DNA from: Gammaproteobacteria bacterium
GTDB lineage: Bacteria; Pseudomonadota; Gammaproteobacteria; Steroidobacterales; Foliamicaceae
Length of the DNA stretch: 43,465 bases
NCBI GenBank assembly: GCA_026707445.1
Contig: JAPOWV010000039.1
Span: 1-43,465, forward strand
Direction: 5' to 3'
Below the pieces are notes generated by a model. The model was not told where the DNA came from. It was given only the letters and a program-made list of their open reading frames with translations, and made no database searches. Every line of letters starts with the position of its first letter. Position 1 is the first letter of the stretch. Both the position numbers and the translations under genes were made by a program. Shown here one piece after another: positions 7,121 through 14,219 of the stretch.

Positions 7121-8560
7121 TCATTTTCCGGGCCAGCCGTCCGCCAGACCCGCTCCGGTCAGTTCTTTCAGCAATCCGGCAGCCTTCTCCAGCGCCTGGG
7201 GATCGGGATGCGCGACCGGAGGCGTGGACGGATGGCGAGGCAGGGTCGCGTCCAGGCCCGCCTTGGAAGCCGTCTTGCGCCCGGGTTCCAGCGACGGATC
7301 GAGCAACGAGGTTGAAAGGTCGTCCACCCGGATCAGGTCGCGGTCCCACTGAAAGCGCGTGGCCAGCGCCCAGTTGACCTGCTGCGCATCGAACAGGTCG
7401 ATGTCCGAGTCCAGCGCCACGGCCGTCTTGACGCGCCGCCATGCAAGGACTGCGGCCAGCGCATCGCGAACTTCCCCCGCAAGGGCGCCGTCGAACTGCA
7501 ACAGCGCCAGGAAGCGCCGGCCCTCGGCCGGGGCATACACGTTGATCAGGCGCGGCGACACCGCGCGCGCCAGCGAAAACAGCTTGCCCTCCATGGCGAT
7601 GTTGTCCGGAGTCAGGTTGTCGGCCAGGCCGGAGCCGCAGTCATGCAGCACCGCGCCCTTGCGGTGCGTAATCGACAGGACTTCGCAGACCGGCGCGTCC
7701 ACGGCCGGCCCCAGAAACCCCGTATATTCGGCGAACGGCCCGTCCGGAGCCGTGACGCCGGGACGGGCCATCCCCTCGATAACGATCTCCGCGTCGGCCG
7801 GAACCAGCAGCCTGCCGTCGAAGTTGAGCGACGGAGTGAGTCGGACCGGTTCGCCGATCAGCCCGCCGGCCGCGGGCCAGTGGCTTTCCGGGTAACCCAG
7901 CTTGACCTGCGCCGCGACGCTTACCGCCGGGTGGTGACCGATCCAGAACGCCACCGGGCAGGGCTCGCCCCGCTCGTGCCAGGCGCGCATATTGCGCGCG
8001 TTGTGGGAATTCGGGTACGGAAACCAGCTCATGCTGCGGTCGTCCTTGATCCAGCAGCGCTGTATGGCCGAGTTGTCGATGCCGGTCTCCGGATCGCAGG
8101 TCGTCGCATGGGCCGCCGTGAGGTACGGGCCCGGGTTGCCGCGGTGCTGGATCGTGGCCGGAAGCAGCCGCAAATCCACGTCGTCGCCCTTGAGGACTGT
8201 TTCCCGCACGGGCGCGGCCGACGCCGGCACCGTTACCGGATCGATCCTGCGCTCCTGCCGCTCCGCCCACCAGGCCGCCGCCCGCCGATGATCGTCAAGC
8301 CCCAGCGCCGAACACACCTGCTCCCGGCTTGCGGTCAGGTTGGTCACCAGCCCGAACGGGGAGATTTCTCCGCCGGGCAGCCTTGGGCTGCGCACCCAGA
8401 TCGGCGGATAACGACCCTCGGCATCCAGCGCATGCTGCAGGGCGGTCGCTTCGTACTCCACCGCCATCGGTTCGTCGATGCGCAGCACCTTGCCGCCCAG
8501 CGCCTCAAGCCACGCACCCAGCCCATCGGCTACGCCAATCTTTCCGGCGCCGGAACTCAT
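7121..8560 (-). CDS. UbiD-family prFMN-dependent decarboxylase (copy 1)
   Basis: A 479-residue UbiD-fold protein. Family landmarks: DPETGIDNSAIQRCW holds the Asn and Arg of the prFMN/metal site, SHNARNMRAW supplies the His, EIVIEGM the metal-binding Glu, and APDGPFAEYTGF corresponds to the EGPFGE element of the Glu-Arg-Glu catalytic triad. Here the first acid of that element is Asp instead of Glu, which may shift specificity. UbiD enzymes reversibly remove CO2 from aromatic or alpha,beta-unsaturated acids using prenylated FMN made by UbiX; no UbiX gene is in this window. The start overlaps the upstream DUF2891 stop by 4 bp (ATGA). It is too distant in context from ubiquinone genes to be ubiquinone-pathway UbiD; a catabolic role is inferred. 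Confidence 0.85.
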   Translation of the reverse strand: MSSGAGKIGVADGLGAWLEALGGKVLRIDEPMAVEYEATALQHALDAEGRYPPIWVRSPRLPGGEISPFGLVTNLTASREQVCSALGLDDHRRAAAWWAERQERRIDPVTVPASAAPVRETVLKGDDVDLRLLPATIQHRGNPGPYLTAAHATTCDPETGIDNSAIQRCWIKDDRSMSWFPYPNSHNARNMRAWHERGEPCPVAFWIGHHPAVSVAAQVKLGYPESHWPAAGGLIGEPVRLTPSLNFDGRLLVPADAEIVIEGMARPGVTAPDGPFAEYTGFLGPAVDAPVCEVLSITHRKGAVLHDCGSGLADNLTPDNIAMEGKLFSLARAVSPRLINVYAPAEGRRFLALLQFDGALAGEVRDALAAVLAWRRVKTAVALDSDIDLFDAQQVNWALATRFQWDRDLIRVDDLSTSLLDPSLEPGRKTASKAGLDATLPRHPSTPPVAHPDPQALEKAAGLLKELTGAGLADGWPGK

Positions 8561-9693
8561 GGTGCGGCGTCCACTTCCGTCAGGCCATAGACCGCGAATG
8601 TCGCCAGCCAGTGCTCGCCTTCGTAGTGCCCGCTGAAGACGTATTCCAGGCCCGCCTCCAGGTGGTCCCGGGCCGATTCGAGCAGGACCTGCGCTCGCTC
8701 GTCTCCTGCCGGCAGGGCCCGGGCGACCGACCGCATGGTCCAGGCGCGATGCAGATTCAGCCCGGCGAGGTGGACGATCTTTCCGTCGGTGACGTCACTG
8801 ACCGTGGCGGGCTCCAGCAGGCGCCCCATTTCGCCCGCGCGCAACCCGGGGAAAAATCCGTCCAGCCAGGAGGAATACTCGCCGGCGGGCAATATCCGGC
8901 GCATCAGGTCCGCTTCGGCCAGCGCCGCGGAAAAGAAGTCCTCGCCGCTGGGTTCGTAATTGACCGGATACTGCCGGTCGGCGGCGTAGTAGGCCAGACT
9001 CCTGTCAATCAGCAATCGTTCCAGCCCGGCATTTCCGACGGCCCGGGCGTAATCCAGTTCCTGGCCCAGCGCGAACGCGGTATTCGGATGCACCCCCGTT
9101 CGCACCGGCCAGTCCAGACGGGGAAGGTAGTCTGTCGTCAATTCCACGATGCGCTGCTCCAGCGGAGCCAGTCGCTGTGCCCACTGGCGGGCGTAGGGAT
9201 CGTCAAACGTGCGAAGTTCCACCACGAGGCGCAACAGCCAGGCCCAACCGTACATGCGCTCGAAAGAGCGGTTCTGGTCCTCGTCAAAATACTCCGCCTC
9301 CTCCAGCAAGGCCTTGGTGCTGAATTGCGCCTCCAGCACGCTGCGGGTCAGTTCCGCAGTCGAATGCCCGGGATAGAGCTTCAGCAGACGCACCAGCAGC
9401 CAGTGCCCATGCACCGCCGAGTGCCAGTCGAAGCAGCCGTAGAACACCGGATGGAGTTGCCGTGGAGTCAGGACCGACTCTTCGCCCAGCATGACCTGCC
9501 CCGGCTTGTTCGGATATTCCGTCACGATGCAATCCAGGGCCAGCTTCGAGAAAGCCGCGGCCTGCTCGTTCGTAAGCGGCTGATTGAAGCGCGGCATCGC
9601 CTCTTCTCCCATGATCGGGATATCCGTTTGGGGATCAGCGGCGGCTACGCCGCTTGCGGCCACAACAAGAAGGGTGATCGCGCCAGCCAACAT
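8557..9693 (-). CDS. DUF2891-family protein, probably exported
   Basis: A 378-residue protein with a hydrophobic N-terminus (LAGAITLLVVAASGVAAAD) typical of a Sec signal. The block HPVFYGCFDWHSAVHGHWLL around residues 81-100 is the signature of DUF2891; many Trp, Glu and Leu residues suggest an alpha/alpha-barrel like those of glycoside-processing or cobalamin-independent epimerase-like proteins, but no activity is established for the family. First gene of a leftward operon with UbiD copy 1 and two DUF1838 genes, overlapping the former by 4 bp. The ATG at 9693 lacks a clear ribosome site. Confidence 0.8.
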   Translation of the reverse strand: MLAGAITLLVVAASGVAAADPQTDIPIMGEEAMPRFNQPLTNEQAAAFSKLALDCIVTEYPNKPGQVMLGEESVLTPRQLHPVFYGCFDWHSAVHGHWLLVRLLKLYPGHSTAELTRSVLEAQFSTKALLEEAEYFDEDQNRSFERMYGWAWLLRLVVELRTFDDPYARQWAQRLAPLEQRIVELTTDYLPRLDWPVRTGVHPNTAFALGQELDYARAVGNAGLERLLIDRSLAYYAADRQYPVNYEPSGEDFFSAALAEADLMRRILPAGEYSSWLDGFFPGLRAGEMGRLLEPATVSDVTDGKIVHLAGLNLHRAWTMRSVARALPAGDERAQVLLESARDHLEAGLEYVFSGHYEGEHWLATFAVYGLTEVDAAP

Positions 9694-9790
9694 TCGCCGG
9701 ATGGTACCACCGTGGCGCCGCCCGCATCGCCGGGATCACGGGCCCGGCTATTCGCCCAAAGCCGTCCGTCGGCTATCCTCTGCTGCAGCC

Positions 9791-11185
9791 ATGAGCAAAG
9801 ATCATCTGCCTGATTATTTTTCGGTCGCCAATCCGGCGGGGTTGAGGCGCGAATACCCGCTGGGCGACGACTTCGTCGCGCGGTTCGCCGGCATGGGCCG
9901 CGACGAGTTGCGTGCGATCCAGGAAGGACGCTTCCGGCGCTGCCTGGAGCGCGCCTGGGCCACTCCGTTTTACCGCAGGCTGTGGGGAGAAGCGGGTCTG
10001 GAGCCCGGCGACGTGCAGAGCCTGGAGGACCTTGAAAGGCTGCCGGTCTTCTCGAAGTCCGATCTCATGAAAAGCGTGGAGGCGAACCCGCCCTTCGGCG
10101 ACTATCACGCGCATCGCGACGACGATCCGCGCTCCGGGCCCGCCGGGCTCGTCATGCAGACCACCAGCGGCACGACCGGCGCGCCGCAGCCGATCTTCTT
10201 CGGGCCCCGCAGCCGTGAGTTACAGGCGCTGATGGTGGCGCGCGCCTGGCTGCTGCAGGGACTTAAGAACGGCGACGTCGTGCACTCCTGTTACGCCCAC
10301 GGAATGGTGAACGCCGGGCACTTCGTGCGCGAGGCCGCCCTGCACTACACCCGCGCGCTGCTGTTATCGGCGGGCGCAGGCAACGAGACGCCCTCGACGA
10401 GCCAGGTCGCCAACATGGCGCGCTTCGGGGCCACCGTGCTGGTGGGCTTTGCCGACTACCTTCGCAAGCTGGCGGACACCGCGCGCAGCCGGGGTCTGGA
10501 GCCGGGACGCGACATCCGGGTGCGGATGATTTCCACCCACCTGGGCCTGATGCCGCGCGAGGAACTGGCCGAAGCCTGGGCGGCGGAAACGGTCTACGAC
10601 TGGTACGGCGTGGGCGACACGGGGCTGATCGCCACCGAAGGCCCCGATCTCGATGGCATGCACGTCATGGAGGACGCCCACTTCCTCGAGATCCTCGACC
10701 CGGACACCCAGCGTCCGGCGGCCGACGGCGAGGCCGGCGAACTCGTCTGCACCTGCCTCTACAAGAACGACGCCTATCCCATCATCCGCTTCAACACGCG
10801 CGACATGAGCGCGCGGCTCGCCGGCAGCAACGCGCTGGGGTTGCCGTTCGAGCGGATCGCCGGTTTCCTGGGCCGCAGCGACAATATGGTGAAGTTCAAG
10901 GGCATCAACTTCTACCCCGAGGCGGCCGCCGCCGTTCTGGTCGAACTGGAGGAATACGCGGGCGACTACGTGTGCGTGCGCGAGGGGGAACAGCTCCACA
11001 TCGAAATTGAAGCCAGCGATCCGCGGTTACCGGGCCTGGCCGAACGCATCGGCACGCTGATCCGTGAACGGCTGGGCGTCCGCGTGCCCGTCACGCTGCG
11101 CGAGCCGGGAGCGCTTCGGGAGCTCACCGGCTCCGAATCCCGCCAGAAACCCCGCCGCCTCGTTACCCGCCAACCGTCCGCTTGA
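9791..11185 (+). CDS. PaaK-like (phenylacetate-CoA ligase family) AMP-forming enzyme
   Basis: A 464-residue adenylate-forming enzyme. The ATP/phosphate loop TTSGTTGAPQ lies near residue 120, the acyl-adenylate region DWYGVGDTG near 275, the ribose-binding Asp in TRDMSARL near 340 and GRSDNMVKFKGINFYP near 360-375, which has the NMVK(F/V)KG hinge of the PaaK group. Such enzymes activate aryl- or arylacetic acids to CoA thioesters before ring cleavage or beta-oxidation. The ATG at 9791 is used because sequence upstream of it is not conserved-looking and lies in the divergent promoter region. It sits back to back with the DUF2891-UbiD operon, 97 bp apart, and may act on its product. The 3' end overlaps the convergent gene by 23 bp. 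Confidence 0.8.
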   Translation: MSKDHLPDYFSVANPAGLRREYPLGDDFVARFAGMGRDELRAIQEGRFRRCLERAWATPFYRRLWGEAGLEPGDVQSLEDLERLPVFSKSDLMKSVEANPPFGDYHAHRDDDPRSGPAGLVMQTTSGTTGAPQPIFFGPRSRELQALMVARAWLLQGLKNGDVVHSCYAHGMVNAGHFVREAALHYTRALLLSAGAGNETPSTSQVANMARFGATVLVGFADYLRKLADTARSRGLEPGRDIRVRMISTHLGLMPREELAEAWAAETVYDWYGVGDTGLIATEGPDLDGMHVMEDAHFLEILDPDTQRPAADGEAGELVCTCLYKNDAYPIIRFNTRDMSARLAGSNALGLPFERIAGFLGRSDNMVKFKGINFYPEAAAAVLVELEEYAGDYVCVREGEQLHIEIEASDPRLPGLAERIGTLIRERLGVRVPVTLREPGALRELTGSESRQKPRRLVTRQPSA

Positions 11186-12260
11186 CCGTGGTCACGACCC
11201 ATTCGGTGAAATTGGGGTGCTGTGACAGGCCTTTCTCGTTGAACGTGTAGTCCAGGCCGATCAGGTCCTGCCTGATGTGGTGCTGCAAGCCGTCGGCCGA
11301 CGACGCCGGCGACACGACGATCAGCTTCTTGCCCTTGCGTTGCGCCTGCTGCATCCAGCGCTTGAGCTGGCGCACGTTGCCTTCGCGAACCGGAGGTATT
11401 GCGTCGTCCTGCAGGTTGATGGCCCGCACCTCGCTGATTCCGGTCGCGGCCCTGACCTGTTCGGCCAGGCTCTCGATCACGGGAAGGTCCAGCTCGTTGT
11501 CGAAGTCGTCCTCCGGGCCGTGGGCGACCAGGAACAGGGCTTCGTTGTCGGGGTCGGTGCTGATTTCCAGGGCGTGGTCGGACAGGATTTCGGCGATCAG
11601 CGGATGGTCGTCCATGTGCGGCGCGAACACGAGCTTCGCGCCCGTTTCGATGGGCTTGACCGTCAGGTACGAAGACTCGTCGCGCCGGCCCAGGATGTAT
11701 TCCCACTGCCGGGTCATGGAGTTATGGACGGTCGATGTAGTCTGTACCAGCACGATGGTCCCGGCGCCGGCCGCTTCGAGATCGTCGATCGCCGCCTGCA
11801 GGTGGGACGACGTCATCATGGCCATGCCGTAGCCGATAGCCGTTGGATATTCGCCGGCGATGGCGCGCATGGAATCGGTCATGATCCTGTCCCCTGCGTC
11901 GCTGACGCCGTGCGAGAGCACCAGCACGCCGATCTCGTCGCTGACGTCCGCGTCGCTCACGTACCAGGTGTAGTTCTCGCCCATCTGCGCCACGTTGATG
12001 CGCAGTTCGTTGTCCGTAAGCAGCCCGTACAGCGCGATCTTCTCCTTCAGACCGGCGATGACGTCCTCGCTCAACATGTCGCGCATGTCCATGCCCATGC
12101 GACGCCGGCCCAATTCGTCCGGCGGCGGCATCGGCATGTCATGGCCCTGGTAGCCATGGGCGCGATGCGCGCTGTGGTCCTCCTGCGCCTGGGAGGAAGC
12201 AAGCCCCACGCCGAGCACGACGGCGCCGAGAGTCAGAACAGGAAATCGTCTAGGTCTCAT
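11163..12260 (-). CDS. exported CbiX/CbiK-like chelatase-fold protein
   Basis: A 365-residue protein with a signal peptide (LTLGAVVLGVGLASSQAQE) followed by a His/Met-rich stretch (HSAHRAHGYQGHDMPMPP) that could bind metal. The remainder resembles two sirohydrochlorin-chelatase-like halves: VLVLSHGVSDAGD near 112 and LFLVAHGPEDDFDNE near 235, the HG positions corresponding to the catalytic His of CbiX/CbiK. Family enzymes insert Co2+ or Fe2+ in tetrapyrroles, normally in the cytoplasm; a periplasmic form is known in Desulfovibrio. Its start lies inside the last 11 bp of the upstream ATPase gene, so it is the third gene of an ABC exporter operon. Metal or haem handling in the envelope is an inference. 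Confidence 0.65.
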   Translation of the reverse strand: MRPRRFPVLTLGAVVLGVGLASSQAQEDHSAHRAHGYQGHDMPMPPPDELGRRRMGMDMRDMLSEDVIAGLKEKIALYGLLTDNELRINVAQMGENYTWYVSDADVSDEIGVLVLSHGVSDAGDRIMTDSMRAIAGEYPTAIGYGMAMMTSSHLQAAIDDLEAAGAGTIVLVQTTSTVHNSMTRQWEYILGRRDESSYLTVKPIETGAKLVFAPHMDDHPLIAEILSDHALEISTDPDNEALFLVAHGPEDDFDNELDLPVIESLAEQVRAATGISEVRAINLQDDAIPPVREGNVRQLKRWMQQAQRKGKKLIVVSPASSADGLQHHIRQDLIGLDYTFNEKGLSQHPNFTEWVVTTVKRTVGG

Positions 12261-12963
12261 CTGGAGGTCCTCCCTTGAGATGCGGGGTTGACGGCGGACC
12301 GAGAAACCCGTCCTCGATTTCCGCCACCTGGTCGGCCCAGGACAGCATCGCCCGGTCGTGGGTCACCATGAGCGTGGCGACGCCATGCTCTCTGGTCTGT
12401 CTGGCCAGCAATTCAACCACTTCCCCGCCGCGGCTGTGATCCAGCATGGATGTGGGTTCGTCCACCAGCAACAGCGACGGCTCGGTCATGAGGGCCCGCG
12501 CTATTCCGACCCGCTGGCGTTCGCCGCCGGACATCTGGTCGGGCCGATGCGAGGCGCGGTGCGCAAGGCCCACCTCTTCGAGCAGCTGTCCGGCCCGTTC
12601 CCTGTGGGCCCCGTCCGGTTTGCGGCCGTTGATATGAGCCATCAGCAGGAGCTGGTCCATGGCGGTCAGGGCGGCAACCAGGTTGGACTGCTGGAAAATG
12701 AATCCGATGCGCTCGCGCCGCAATTGCGCGCGGTCGCCCTCCCCCAGCGCGGTCAGGTCCTTGCCTTCGACGGCGATGCGGCCCGAGGTGGGCGGCAGGA
12801 GGCCGCCGCAGACCGCAAGCAAGCTCGATTTCCCGGCCCCGGACGGTCCCATCACGGCGCACAGGTCGCCCGCCTCGACGGTCAACGAGACGTTGTTCAG
12901 GGCGGTGACCTGCTGGTCGCCGTCGCCCAGAACGAGGGATACGGAGTCGACAGCGAGCGTCAT
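12250..12963 (-). CDS. ABC transporter ATPase, LolD/MacB/HrtA-like
   Basis: A complete 237-residue nucleotide-binding subunit: Walker A GPSGAGKS at 39-46, Q-loop FQQSN near 90, signature MSGGERQRV at 144-152, Walker B LLLVDEP at 164-170 with catalytic Glu169, and switch His202 in VTHDR. The best-fit group is the LolD/MacB/DevA/HrtA class that works with FtsX-like permeases. The ATG at 12963 overlaps the permease stop by 4 bp (ATGA). The longer in-frame ORF to 13542 is a shadow of the permease gene. Substrate unknown; the chelatase-like gene that follows hints at tetrapyrroles or metals. Confidence 0.9.
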   Translation of the reverse strand: MTLAVDSVSLVLGDGDQQVTALNNVSLTVEAGDLCAVMGPSGAGKSSLLAVCGGLLPPTSGRIAVEGKDLTALGEGDRAQLRRERIGFIFQQSNLVAALTAMDQLLLMAHINGRKPDGAHRERAGQLLEEVGLAHRASHRPDQMSGGERQRVGIARALMTEPSLLLVDEPTSMLDHSRGGEVVELLARQTREHGVATLMVTHDRAMLSWADQVAEIEDGFLGPPSTPHLKGGPPDET

Positions 12964-14111
12964 CGCAACTGACCCAGGGCAATGATCGGATCGATGCGGG
13001 CAATCCTGCGCACCGCCAGGACCGCCCCCACCAGGCCGCCGCCGATGACCAGCGCGCCGGATATCAGCATGGCGCGGATATCGATGACGTAGGGGATATC
13101 GGTGCGTTCGACGATCAGGTCCCCAAGGCCGTAGCCGATAACCACGCCGCAGGTCACGGCAACGGCCAGCAGCAGGGAAACCTGCGCCAGGGCGTCCCGG
13201 ACCAGATATCCCGTGGACGCACCCAGCGCCTTGATCAGACCGATTTCCTGGGTGCGCTGTATGGTCCATATCGAAAAGAACGCGCCGATGATCAGCGTGG
13301 CGATGACCAGCAGGAAACCCTGGTTGATGCGCACCGAGTCCCGCTCGGCCTTGTAGCCGGTGGACGCCACGAACGACATGGGCTTGTCGAGCGCGACCGT
13401 GAACAGCTCCTCGTCGATGGGGGCGATCTCCGTTGTTTCTTCGAGCTGCAGAGCCACCACGGTGGCGAAGTCGTAGAGGATGTCCGGTAAAGACTCGCCT
13501 GCCGGCGGCCCTCCCGGTGGACCGTAGGACGCTTCGGCCCACAGGCTAAACGGCGCATAGACGATGGGCGTGTGGGCGATGTTGTTGTGGGCGTCGAGCA
13601 GCCCGACCACCTTGAGTTCGGTCAGCACGCGGTCCAGCACGATGGTGTCGCCGACCTCCACGTTGTTTTCCGCCACCAGCATCCGGCTGACCACCACGCC
13701 ATAGGGGTCGCCGCCAATGGGTTGGCCGGAGTCCGCGCCGGGATCGATGAACGAACCCGGTTCCATGCCCCACAGCGCCAGCGTGACCGGCTCGCCCTTG
13801 GAGGTGCGGGCGTTGAACATCGTATTGCCCAGTTGGGTCGATGTCGTTACTCCGGGCTGATCCGCCCAGCCTTCCCACATCGCGCGCTCCACCATGCTGT
13901 TGGACCAGGTGGGCTTGTCGTCGTATTCGAACGCGAGGTGGGTGATGGGCAGGGCGCGGATGCCGGAGATGTTGCGGTCGACCAGGCCGCTCGACAGGCC
14001 GGTCAGCAGCACCATCATCAGGGCCATCATGACGATGACCACGGCCATGAGCAGAAACCGGCCCCTGGCGAAGACGAGATCCCTAAGCGCAAGAAACATG
14101 GGAGGCGTCAT
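12960..14111 (-). CDS. FtsX-like ABC transporter permease
   Basis: A 383-residue permease of the MacB/FtsX fold: one N-terminal membrane helix (FLLMAVVIVMMALMMVLLTG), a large periplasmic domain of about 220 residues, then three C-terminal helices with the coupling segment QRTQEIGLIKALGASTGYLV that is conserved in FtsX-like proteins. Such transporters act as mechanotransmitters that extrude substrates from the periplasmic side. It most resembles the DevC/HrtB type (single small permease, no fused ATPase). ATG at 14111 is taken; an in-frame ATG at 14099 is possible, and neither has a clear ribosome site. It is divergent from the S46 peptidase gene, with 108 bp between them. Confidence 0.82.
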   Translation of the reverse strand: MTPPMFLALRDLVFARGRFLLMAVVIVMMALMMVLLTGLSSGLVDRNISGIRALPITHLAFEYDDKPTWSNSMVERAMWEGWADQPGVTTSTQLGNTMFNARTSKGEPVTLALWGMEPGSFIDPGADSGQPIGGDPYGVVVSRMLVAENNVEVGDTIVLDRVLTELKVVGLLDAHNNIAHTPIVYAPFSLWAEASYGPPGGPPAGESLPDILYDFATVVALQLEETTEIAPIDEELFTVALDKPMSFVASTGYKAERDSVRINQGFLLVIATLIIGAFFSIWTIQRTQEIGLIKALGASTGYLVRDALAQVSLLLAVAVTCGVVIGYGLGDLIVERTDIPYVIDIRAMLISGALVIGGGLVGAVLAVRRIARIDPIIALGQLR

Positions 14112-14206
14112 TCTATCGACAACGGCCGAAAAGCCGCATCCGACGCAAACGGAGGCCGCACTTCGTGGAGAATAGTGTGTTTGGCCGTACGAATACTCTG
14201 AAGTAA

Positions 14207-14216
14207 GGAACGTTCC
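14207..14216. promoter_or_regulatory. palindrome covering the ribosome site of the S46 peptidase gene
   Basis: GGAACGTTCC is a perfect 10-bp palindrome ending 3 nt before the ATG and containing the only Shine-Dalgarno-like bases (AAGGA). It could affect initiation; a hairpin with so little loop is unlikely, so a protein site or chance is equally possible. Confidence 0.25.
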
Positions 14217-14219
14217 CGC

